From the NCBI GenBank assembly GCA_009760885.1, contig CM019702.1, positions 46,385,550 to 46,449,549 on the forward strand: a stretch of 64,000 nt of DNA, given 5' to 3'. Positions 43,831 through 54,118 of this stretch are shown one piece after another (the stretch's first letter is position 1; each line of letters opens with the position of its first letter). The stretch comes from Achatina immaculata. Taxonomy: Eukaryota; Mollusca; Gastropoda; Stylommatophora; Achatinidae. The position numbers and the translations under genes are program-made. The notes under the pieces were generated by a model. The model saw only the letters and a list, made by a program, of their open reading frames with translations. It was not told where the DNA came from and ran no database searches.

Positions 43831-43980
43831 AGGATTCCACTAACCACATAACTACCAGGGATTCCACTAACCACCTAACTACAGTGGATTCCACTAACCA
43901 GCTAACTACCAAGGATTCCACTAACCACCTAACTAAAAGGGATTCCACTAACCACATAACTACCAGGGATTCCACCTAAC
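43815..43980. repeat. 27-bp minisatellite, six copies, containing a SINE A-box-like core
   Basis: The unit is ggattccactaaccacctaa plus ctaccaa. Its reverse complement contains tagttaggtggttagtgg, which resembles a Pol III A-box region. The first unit grows out of the SINE head to its left. The period is a multiple of three, giving open frames on both strands without coding meaning. Confidence 0.85.
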
Positions 43981-46900
43981 ACGTTCACACACTTAATGAC
44001 GAAGCCGGGTGTTCTAATTTACATTTTAATAAATAATCAAAATAACTTTGTTAAACGCGACAGGAATATTTGCCTGAAGGCAAGCTCAGTTTCTTATTTT
44101 TGTTACAGATGTCACTAAATGCAAATTTAAGATGATGTGTTAACCGCATATTTTATGATTAACCTGACAAGGAATCATAATGAAACCAAACAGACACAAA
44201 GCTATTAAATCATCATGTGCTATTATAAAATGTCACGACCTACGCTAGATCCCCATGCCATAATATTTCCTCAGTGCTCTGTATGCCTAAACAAAGAAGG
44301 TGAGCTCAGAAATACCATTTCCACTTTAAGATAAAGGTTATTCAACAGTTCAGAAATGTTTTGTTCTGAAGTTAAAACAAAATAGCGGACATCCCAAGCT
44401 AATATTTGCATTTCTTGGGTGAAACTGGATAACAGATTCATTTCCATGGAAAAAAGTGCCAGCTCGCGTTGAAGACCCAGACACAACAGCTTGGTTTAGC
44501 AACAAACAAGACCCACTTCCATCTTCTCCAGTAGAAGGTGAACAGGACACTGCCTGATGATTTTAATTGGGTCGTTTAGGCAACGAGAGGCCAGCGAGGG
44601 CAGAAAACAAACTTCGCTTGTGGCTGTGAAAAGTGTCACGTCTTTCATATCGAACTCGAATTTCCATTTTAACGCTAGGCAAATATTTTCCCTTCTGGTA
44701 TCATTCGTGCCTAGGAGTTCATTAGAAAAATCTCATGATGATAATAATTTATATGTGCTTCCATAAATTCTGCATCTCGTTTTTCTGTGAACAAATGAAG
44801 TTCGTTATTTCAGGGTGTACAAATTTACCTTGTAAATGTTTTCTGTGCCAGGGCGAATAACAATGCTCAACAGGAGATGCATACATTGTGTCTCCTTTCT
44901 GAAACCCACAAGCACAAAAACGCATTTTATATATCACAAGGGTAAACGTTCATGCATGAAAACGGAGGAGGAGATGAAACCTAAGTAGAAAAATATACTT
45001 CTGCTAGTGAATTAAAGGCAGTGCCTTCATGATGATATTTAAACAGTAAACAATGAGCAACCAGAACCTGCCATTATTGTTCCCTATGTGGTCCACATTC
45101 AAATCTCCTGATAACATAAAACAGTGACAAACAGAAATCTTGAAAGGAGTACATGGGAAAAGAAGTTATTCTAAACAACGAAAACATAAACGTACACAAT
45201 ATAAAAACTCAAAGATGGGATTGAATATCGCAGTAAAGAAATACAAGAAATTTGTGAGAGGGAACAGTTACATACAGGGGCATGACGAAAGTGAATTAGA
45301 CGACAAAATGAAACAATAAAAGAAGAAAACTATACAATGTTACAAAAGGCGAAAATTCTCTAAGCAGATGTTGCTGAATATCTGCCCAAATAGAAAGCAA
45401 ACTGAAGGACTAATGTTCTGAACTCATTTACAAGTTGGAAGGAGGGGGGGGGGTACTGTGCATTATATATCGTATTATTTATTTGTCATATTCGACTAAC
45501 CCCCCCCCCTCCCTAAGTGTTTTTTTGCCCTATGAAAGAAGACGAATACGACATTGTACACGTAATCATGCTTGGACTGTGGATTCGCGTATATCGAGGT
45601 TCTTGGCTCATATTATTTACGAACATTGAAACGTGACAGTATAGCATGTGTTTAGACAACCTTTCATTTCAAATGACTTTTTAGCGATTTCAGGTCTAGA
45701 GCTAAGTCCTATGATGAGTAATATAATGATGGTTTTGTTTTGAAGCACATGAGAACCCTGGTGACAGAAGGGCTGAGAATTATGTTCAGAGTTTAGTTAG
45801 CACTGTCATTCTGAAGTTTCAGATGCTTTAGAAACATAAATTGTCAAGAAAAAAAGTCTACGCTTTGTAATTAATTGCTTTTATATTCTTATTTATAATT
45901 CTTGCTTGGGTAGGAATCGATAGGCTATTATGTCTTTATTAGAAGGAACTGGAAAAGGTTATATATGTAACATAATGCTATTCTGTTACAGATTTTTTTG
46001 TTAGAAACCTTGTTGTTGTGATCAAAAAGTTATAGATCACAACTCACCTGTTTATGCGAGCACGGAAAGAGTTATCTCCGTGTTCCGCTTGTTACGGGAT
46101 ATCGGATGACGGGACGTATGAATGAATTCAGTTCTGTTCTAGATGTTGTAGAGAAAGGAGTTCTGTTAGAGATGTCGTAAAGAAAGGGTGTACGTAAGGT
46201 TTGTTCTGATGTTTGATATGATTGTGAATTCGTGATGCAGTTTTTGTTTGGTTGTCCTTGTTAGGACAAATGTGGGCTTAAGTCAGAATATAGTTTTGGT
46301 AACTTTATTTGTCCTTCTTACGACAACATTTGTCACGAGTCCTTGTGTAGAGAGTTGTGTACTGCGTTGTCCTGTTTTAGGACAAAATGTTGTAGAGTAG
46401 TAGTTATAGATGTAGTGTAGCAAGTTTGATTATCTTTTTAGAACAAAATGTGATTTTTGGTTGGAAGGTTGTTGTGTTTGGAGTTTTTCAGTATATATGA
46501 GGTTAGTATGTTTTTTTATGTTGTACGTTAGTGTGAGGGTCCCATGGCGATGTTAATCGCATGGACCGTTTTTCTATCCTCATTGTAATTGTTTCCATCC
46601 GTTTACACACCACACCCATTTGCAACACGCATTTAACAAATGGGAATTCATCATTAAACTTTTTCTTGATTTTTGTAACTGTTGAATCCTTGATAATTGG
46701 ATTCATGTTGAGTGTCCCAATTGTGGTGTTGAGTTGAGTTGTACTTATGTGAAATGATCATGTTCATGCATGGATTTGTAGTGGTTGTTTGTCCTGAGTG
46801 TTATTGTTACATGGTATACAACAGTGTAACGTCTGTTGTGTCACTGGTGTAGCAGTGTAGTAAAAATCTGCACTGTAATTAGTGACGTATGTGACACAGT

Positions 46901-47239
46901 GAATGAAGAATATTCAGTTCAGTACTTCAAGTCAGTTAGCTGCGCGCACGCACGCACGCACACACTAGCACAGTTCAGTACAGTGTGCGGGCAAACTACA
47001 TGTTTAGTACTAGCACATGAAATACGGTTTCATATAGATTTTAGCATTTCAGTAAGACGACTAGATAAAGCTGAATGATAAAAGTCTTTATTGTGGGATC
47101 AGAGAAAAGGCACTTCAGGAAAGATGGAACAAGCGAGACTACATCTAGTGTAAAACAGATCAAGTAAACTGTGTGATGAAAAAAAAATATGAAAGAAAGT
47201 GAGAAGGAAGAGCTCTTTCGGGTAGGAAAAATTATATCA
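43981..47239. other. No gene found
   Basis: Single-copy AT-rich DNA. G and C runs are at 45444-45454 and 45500-45508. The region 46030-46830 is G/T-rich with repeated phrases (ttaggacaaa) and a TATA-like box (agtatatatgagg) near 46490; it could be a non-coding piece of an LTR element, but no terminal repeats or proteins are seen. A short CGCA repeat is at 46945-46960. Confidence 0.5.
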
Positions 47240-47465
47240 CGATGTCGTCGACTGAAGGCGCTGTCCGATCTGTCAGTCAGCGACCCGTAACTGGTATGCT
47301 AGTGTCAGGACTGGCGAAACTAGCCGACCAAGACCTCGTTCCACCTCTCACTTCGTGCCTTCAGTAGCAAGTCTTGCCTGGCTAACGAGGCAAGGCTTGC
47401 CATGTCTCCATGGCGGTGGAGACTACTAAAGAAGTACTGCTTATTATCTCCACGCAAGGATTTTT
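47240..47465 (-). repeat. Dispersed repeat R1, copy 2
   Basis: On the minus strand: cttctttagtagtctccacc, gccatggagacatggcaagc, gcataccagttacgggtcgc. It matches 47845-48035 in inverted orientation and 32375-32600 in the same orientation. Confidence 0.75.
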
Positions 47466-47574
47466 TTTTAAGTAGCTGTTGCAACCTGCTCTCAAGCCGA
47501 TGCGATGTATGATTCAGAACCTTCACTGCATCGACTGTAAAGACCATCTGCTAGCAGAAGACCACCATATCGTA

Positions 47575-47705
47575 GAGACAGGTTTAGGATCTACTGTTTA
47601 GTTGCCTGTATTTTCCTGAATCTCTTGGCACACTAGAGGGTGACGTGGTCAGCATCACTCCTGGCCGCCTTCTCTTCTCCAGCTCCAAAACGAGACAGAT
47701 TTGCA
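47575..47705 (-). mobile_element. SINE body fragment
   Basis: cttggcacactagagggtga and gtggtcagcatcactcctgg match the SINE body at 33515-33782 (cagcacactagagggtgata, atggtcagtatcacacctgg). It lies between the two inverted R1 copies. The tRNA head is missing. Confidence 0.75.
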
Positions 47706-47844
47706 CTTGTACGAACTCTCTGTAACTGCGAGCTGTTGTTCTTTGCAGCCGATGCTGTAGAGGTGTTGAGGCACAGCATCACATCGTCGTGGGAGCGGGT
47801 TATGGCGGCTATTTTCTCAGTCCCGGAGTACAGCTAAAAAGCAG

Positions 47845-48035
47845 GGGGGTGTGCAATGCTTCTTTAGCAGACTCCACCACCATGGGGACTATGGCGATCC
47901 CTGACCTTGTTAGCCAGGCTAGGCCTATTACTGGGGGTACCACGGAGAGGTGGGACAGGGTCTTGGTCAGCTATGGTTCGCTAACCCTTACGCTGGCATA
48001 TCAGCTATGGGTCGCTGATTACCTCATATGACAAG
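47845..48035 (+). repeat. Dispersed repeat R1, copy 3 (inverted)
   Basis: gcttctttagcagactccac, ccatggggactatggcgatc, gcatatcagctatgggtcgc. With 47240-47465 it forms an inverted repeat with a spacer of about 380 bp. Confidence 0.75.
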
Positions 48036-48189
48036 CGTCCTCACCCTCAACGAGACAGGTACACATTTATACAAATAAGAAAGAACTATACTTTCGCACG
48101 TACTAGAACGCAGTATTGTATGGGCAGAACTCGAAACAAAAATCATAGACAAACTCATTTAGACGTGAGAGAAAGAAAAATGACAAGAG

Positions 48190-48410
48190 AACTGCTTGGG
48201 ACTTGAACCACGAACTCCAGTAGGACGAGTAACTGTCTAGCCGCGAGAAAACAGCGCATTAATCGACTTAGCTATCTCGCACTATCGACAGTTATCCACT
48301 TCTATAGCTAGATGGCTTGGACGACTCCGTCCGGAATTAAACGACCGATCTCACTGTGAGGGTTGAGTCACTAACTGCTACACCATTCAGACGCCCTTAC
48401 ATCCGACGGA
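48190..48410 (-). mobile_element. Two tRNA-like SINE heads side by side, degenerate
   Basis: On the minus strand the left one has tagctaagtcg (48274-48264, A-box-like) and ggttcaagtcc (48209-48199, B-box-like). The right one (about 48410-48300) has tgaatggtgtagcagttagt and only a poor B-box. Neither can be folded by eye into a complete tRNA with paired acceptor stem, so I do not call tRNA genes. Confidence 0.5.
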
Positions 48411-49263
48411 AAGTGATAAAATACATGCAGTTATTGAAAATATAAGCCGTAATTTAAAATTATTGATCATGTTAGTCACACAGAAATACAAATTCATATA
48501 GAACAGTAACACTGGGAGAATTGTCTTTAAAAAAAAAAAACGAGGCACGGATTCTAGCTTACACAAATAATCACGTCTGAGTTTTTAAAAATTTGACAAG
48601 ACCATAATAATGATAAAATGATGTTATTCGTATGCCTTCTCTCTCCTATCAGTGCCAACAAACGAAGAAGTCGAATCTCTCCAAACCAAAATCACATGAG
48701 AATGAACTTCTTGATGAAAGCCATTCGATCGAAATATCCGACATCATTTTCTATTGTGATGTTTGCGCCTTAGTAATATGTTAACAATTTTGGAGCATTT
48801 ACGCGGGGTAATTTTAACTGAAAATACCGCATGAAGAAAGGATATTTCTTTTTGTTTAAATCTAATCTAATCATTCTTTGTAACCGCTGTAATCTGCCTT
48901 TAGATAACTTTAATGGTTCTGAATATGTGTGTTTTGAAGGCTATGTTTTTTAGACTAATTTTTTCGTTTCATAAGTTTTCGTGAATGTTACCTAAATGTT
49001 CTTCTTGATTAAGGAAATATTTACTGTTGAGATTAATGTAGAAAAAAAATTTTTTTTCATAAAAACGTTATTTTAACAAAACTGTTTACTTCTACTTGAC
49101 AGCATGCCTGTACGTCTATCATCCAGCAGCATACATTTATTCTAATGAGAGAGGGAATAAACAAGTGTTTAAATGTAATCAGGGAATCTTGATGTTCATG
49201 TGAGCGCTAAGCTTAATTGTTCAAATATGTTCATTTTTGGATGGTTAGAGCTACGAGTAGGAT
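48411..49263. other. No feature seen
   Basis: AT-rich sequence with A and T runs only. Confidence 0.55.
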
Positions 49264-50072
49264 GGGCTGCTTGTGTTTAGGTTTGGATTTGTTGTGGGCT
49301 GCTTGTGTTTAGGTTGGGATTTGTTACGGGTTGCTTGTGTTTAGGTTGGGATTTGTTGTGGGTTGCTTGTGTTTAGGTTGGGATTTGTTACGGGTTGCTT
49401 GTGTTTAGGTTGGGATTTGTTACGGGTTGCTTGTGTTTAGGTTGGGATTTGTTACGGGTTGCTTGTGTTTAGGTTGGGATTTGTTACGGGTTGCTTGTGT
49501 TTAGGTTTGGATTTGTTACGGGTTGCTTGTGTTTAGGTTGGGATTTGTTGTGGGTTGCTTGTGTTTAGGTTGGGATTTGTTACGGGTTTCTTGTGTTTAG
49601 GTTGGGATTTGTTACGGGTTGCTTGTGTTTAGGTTGGGATTTGTTACGGGTTGCTTGTGTTTAGGTTGGGATTTGTTGTGGGTTGCTTGTGTTTAGGTTG
49701 GGATTTGTTACGGGTTGCTTGTGTTTAGGTTGGGATTTGTTGTGGGTTGCTTGTGTTTAGGTTGGGATTTGTTGTGGGCTGCTTGTGTTTAGGTTTGGAT
49801 TTGTTGTGGGCTGCTTGTGTTTAGGTTGGGATTTGTTACAAGTTGCTTGTGTTTAGGTTGGGATTTGTTGTGGGTTGCTTGTGTTTAGGTTGGGATTTGT
49901 TGTGAGTTGCTTGTGTTTAGGTTGGGATTTGTTACGGGTTTCTTGTGTTTAGGTTGGGATTTGTTACGGGTTGCTTGTGTTTAGGTTTGGATTTGTTACG
50001 GGTTGCTTGTGTTTAGGTTGAGATTTGTTACGGGTTGCTTGTGTTTAGGTTGGGATTTGTTACGGGTTGCTT
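49264..50072. repeat. Minisatellite, 32-bp G/T-rich unit, about 25 copies
   Basis: The unit is gcttgtgtttaggttgggat plus ttgttacgggtt. The plus strand is strongly G+T biased (about 27 of 32 bases). Two main variants, tacggg and tgtggg, are interspersed along the array. Confidence 0.97.
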
Positions 50073-50090
50073 TGTGATTTGTTATGGGTT

Positions 50091-50980
50091 ATACACGCAG
50101 CATACAAATACCAGTCAGGTGTTATTTGCCAAGATTCAAAGTTGTACCTAATTGTGTCCAAGTAAGAGCAGGTTGAATATTTACCAGCAGCTCTTAGCTA
50201 CATACAATTTCTTTTTTTAAAAAATGTAGCTCATAAAAAGCAGACATTTATCTTCCTACTCTCAGACAAAGAAGTCAGCCAATGTTTGTCCAGTTTGAGA
50301 ACACAGAGGTCATTGCTCGGCAGCATGCAAGACAAGGGTGGACAGCAAAGAGTCTCTGACTGATCGTCCAGTTACCTCACGGCTGGCAGGAGAAAGTTAA
50401 TTTTGCCTGCGCAAACATGCGGTCTGAAATGATAAACTGACAGGACTGGAGAAGAAAGTTGAAGGATTGTCGCGGATGTTTGCCAAGAGGTTGACAATGG
50501 CAGGCAAAAGGGATGGTGGTATGACTGTCGCTGGTTGAAAAGGCGGATGAAATTTCTTGGGAGCTGGGTTATGTTTGGTGTCGAGCTATCACGATATCAT
50601 CATAATTATGTAGCTCCGTTTGGGTCAAGTTTTATTTCTTTCTTTATTTCTTTTTTTTTTTTTTTTTGAGTTTTGAAAATTATAGTATGATAATCCGTTT
50701 AAAAAGTTCTTTGAAAAAATAAGAGAGAAATCCTCCCTCTTGTGGGGGCCCCACCTACATGTTGATGTGTGGAAGGGGGAGTAATGTTTTTTTTTCAGTC
50801 CTTAGTAATTATGGATGATTAGAATAACTGTCTACCATAGATTTTCTTACGTCCAGGGTGTCTAAGAAAGCGGTACCATTGCCCATTCAGAGAGTTGTAA
50901 TGTTAGGTTTCCCAGGATAGTCCATCACCGTGGAGGTTAAATCGATCCATACCTCGTGTAGCGTCTGTTGTAATTCAGTT
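50091..50980. other. No gene found
   Basis: Single-copy sequence between two minisatellites. A T-run is at 50651-50667 and a self-complementary gggggcccc patch near 50743. Nothing else recognised. Confidence 0.55.
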
Positions 50981-52215
50981 GTTACAAAGACAGGGAGTGA
51001 GACATGGTCTCGGCATGCTACAGATACAGGGAGTGAGATATGGTCTTGGCATGCTACAGATACAGGGAGTGAGACATGGTCTCGGCATGCTACAGATACA
51101 GGGAGTGAGATATGGTCTTGGCATGCTACAGATACAGGGAGTGAGATATGGTCTTGGCATGCTACAGATACAGGGAGTGAGATATGGTCTTGGCATGCTA
51201 CAGATACAGGGAGTGAGATATGGTCTTGGCATGCTACAGATACAGGGAGTGAGATATGGTCTTGGCATGCTACAGATACAGGGAGTGAGATATGGTCTTG
51301 GCATGCTACAGATACAGGGAGTGAGACATGGTCTCGGCATGCTACAGATACAGGGAGAGAGACATGGTCTCGGCATGCTACAGATACAGGGAGAGAGACA
51401 TGGTCTCAGCATGCTACAGATACAGGGAGTGAGACATGGTCTCGGCATGCTACAGATAGAGAGACATGGTCTCGGCATGCTACAGATACAGGGAGTGAGA
51501 CAAGGTCTTGGCATGCTACAGATACAGGGAGTGAGATATGGTCTTGGCATGCTACAGATACAGAGAGTGAGACAAGGTCTTGGCATGCTACAGATACAGG
51601 GAGTGAGATATGGTCTTGGCATGCTACAGATACAGAGAGTGAGACAAGGTCTTGGCATGCTACAGATACAGAGAGTGAGACAAGGTCTTGGCATGCTACA
51701 GATACAGGGAGTGAGATATGGTCTTGGCATGCTACAGATACAGGGAGTGAGATATGGTCTCGGCATGCTACTGATACATGGTCTCAGCATGCTACAGATA
51801 CAGGGAGTGAGACATGGTCTCGGCATGCTACAGATACAGGGAGTGATACATGGTCTCGGCATGCTACAGATACAGGGAGTGAGATATGGTCTCAGCATGC
51901 TACAGATACAGGGAATGAGACATGGTCTCGGCATGCTACAGATACAGGGAGTGAGACATGGTCTCGGCATGCTACAGATAGTGAGACATAGTCTTGGCAT
52001 GCTACAGATAGTGAGACATGGTCTCGGCATGCTACAGATACAGGGAGTGAGACATGGTCTCGGCATGCTACAGATACAGGGAGAGAGACATAGTCTCGGC
52101 ATGCTACAGATACAGGGAGTGAGACATAGTCTCGGCATGCTACAGATACAGGGAGTGAGACATGGTCTCGGCATGCTACTGGGAGTGAGACATGGTCTCT
52201 GCATGCTACAGATAG
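50981..52215. repeat. Minisatellite, 36-bp unit, about 34 copies, with long open frames
   Basis: The unit is tacagatacagggagtgaga plus tatggtcttggcatgc. Variants of 30 and 24 bp differ from 36 by multiples of six, so frames stay open: 353 and 450 codons on the plus strand and 409 on the minus strand. Repeating peptides would be TDTGSEIWSWHA, MLQIQGVRYGLG and CSMPRPYLTPCI. Without introns, a good start context or a known family, a satellite origin is the simplest reading. Confidence 0.95.
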
Positions 52216-52687
52216 GCAGCTCTGCAGCACGAGCAGATAAATGTTTATATGTCTACACCACTACGGCTGGTTCAAGCAGAACTAATTACAAAGAACTAAT
52301 CTATATATCCAGCATGCTATTCCTCCTGTAATTTACATATGGATTAACACTCTATCCCACCCGAAGATCAATCATCAACCGTGCCCCATCAATCACTCAC
52401 CTGACACTTTCCGCCATGTCAACAAGGGATATCAATCTCCCCTGCAGGCCCTTAGCTCAGAAACTTCTGTCTTTCCAGTTCCAGAGCAGGGGAGAGGGGG
52501 GGGGGGTCATGTCCAGTATGACAGTTTCTCACACAACGCCATGGCAGTCTCAGATTTTGTTTCCCTGTGAAAGAGACAAACAAGGTCATTACAACTGGCA
52601 GACTGCAGGAAAAAGTAAAAAAAAAAAACACCAGCAACAAAACATAATGAGATACATACGTCCATTAGTCACAATTCCCAAGCCGAG
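52216..52687. other. No gene found
   Basis: A G-run at 52498-52506 and an A-run at 52618-52629; otherwise unremarkable single-copy sequence. Confidence 0.55.
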
Positions 52688-53175
52688 ATCAGTAGTCTAA
52701 ATGAAACACGTCTAACTCTGGTATTAATTATATGGGTTCAGTAGTCTAAATGAAACACATCTAACTCTGGTATTAATTATATGGGTTCAGTAGTCTAAAT
52801 GAAACACATCTAATTCTGGCATTAATTATATGGGTTCAGCAATCTAAATGAAACACATCTAATTCTGGCATTAATTATATGGGTTCAGCAATCTAAATGA
52901 AACACATCTAACTCTGGCATTAATTATATGGGTTCAGTAGTCTAAATGAAACACATCTAATTCTGGCATTAATTATATGGGTTCAGCAATCTAAATGAAA
53001 CACATCTAACTCTGGTATTAATTATATGGGTTCAGTAGTCTAAATGAAACACATCTAACTCTGGTATTAATTATATGGGTTCAGCAATCTAAATGAAACA
53101 CATCTAACTCTGGTATTAATTATATGGGTTCAGTAGTCTAAATGAAACACATCTAATTCTGGCATTAATTATATT
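52688..53175. repeat. Minisatellite, 49-bp unit, about 10 copies
   Basis: The unit is gtagtctaaatgaaacacat, then ctaactctggtattaattat, then atgggttca. Linked variants (gtagtc with ggtatt, gcaatc with ggcatt) are shuffled along the array. Confidence 0.97.
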
Positions 53176-53601
53176 GTGAAATGAAGTGCAGGGGAGTTTA
53201 AACATATTTCACGACTTCTGCTTATCAAAGTCAGACTGAAAATATTTCCATGTCAGTCAACCTTTATTAACTCACCACACTTGGAGTAAAGAAAAACAGC
53301 TTGTAATTCTTGACGCTATTAAAAATTAATCACAAGCCAGCACCACATTTTACGATTATAGCTCTAGTGGGAATTTGTGTCCTAGTACATCACTGTTGAC
53401 AGGAAGAATAATATGTAAAAATGTGTGCATGATGATCCATGGTTGAAAGTTGAAACGTCTCGCGTGTGTAAGATTTAGTTAAGAATAAAAGATCATTAGC
53501 CTGAAAATACCCCAGCTTTCCCATTTCCGCTGTTTTCACATTTCTGTGAATGATATCATACCTAGACTTTGGTCAGGTGACTGATTACTCAGTTATGGTA
53601 T

Positions 53602-53605
<4 letters not shown>
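53176..53605. other. No feature seen
   Basis: AT-rich single-copy sequence between the minisatellite and an RTE fragment. Confidence 0.55.
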
Positions 53606-53658
<53 letters not shown>

Positions 53659-54118
53659 ACCTTAAGTACCCAGAGCACATTGAGCTTCCGCAAGGGTTTT
53701 CCACAAATGCTTGTCCTTTGCCTTTTTTCTGCTCTTGCCTCTGTGAGCCCTTTATTGCTCAACATCCTCTCTGTTGTTCTTCTCCATGTCTCCTTTGAAC
53801 TACTCTTACTTCTGTTCCCCTGTGGTGTCCATCAGTGCTATTTTTTGTAGTGAGTTGTCAGTCATTCGGAGCACATGCCCAACCATGGCCAGCGTCTTTC
53901 GTCAATAATTGCTGTCAGTGGCTTCATCTGCATTTCTGCCAACAAGATGTTATTTCTTATGGTGTTTGGCCAAAATATTTTTCTAATTCTTCGTAAACAT
54001 TTAGTCTGGAAAGAATTCAGCTTGTTTTCTATGGTTTTGGTGATTTTCCAGCATTCACTTCCACAGAGTAATACACTTAGAACATTACTCTTAAATATCC
54101 CACTTTTCGTCTTCATAT
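53606..54118 (-). mobile_element. RTE copy 3, 3' fragment with CT/AG tail
   Basis: On the minus strand it encodes IFKSNVLSVLLCGSECWKIT, FWPNTIRNNILLAEMQMKPL and the C-terminus in broken frames, and ends with the AG repeat (CT at 53608-53653 on plus). Close to the last 500 bp of the 18983 element. Confidence 0.92.

Noticed and set aside
43758..43979. Threonine/serine-rich protein frame
   Set aside because: It comes from the 27-bp satellite, whose period is a multiple of three; the opposite strand is equally open.
46030..46830. LTR of a retrotransposon
   Set aside because: TATA-like and repeated ttaggacaaa words suggested it, but no second LTR, primer-binding site or gag/pol sequence is visible.
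48190..48410. tRNA genes on the minus strand
   Set aside because: A- and B-box-like words are present, but a full cloverleaf with paired acceptor stem is not; they are better read as SINE heads.
50930..52331. Long open frames of 353, 450 and 409 codons as real repeat-protein genes
   Set aside because: They lie in a 36-bp satellite open on both strands, with no other gene signals; the period explains the openness. I keep it as a question under findings only.
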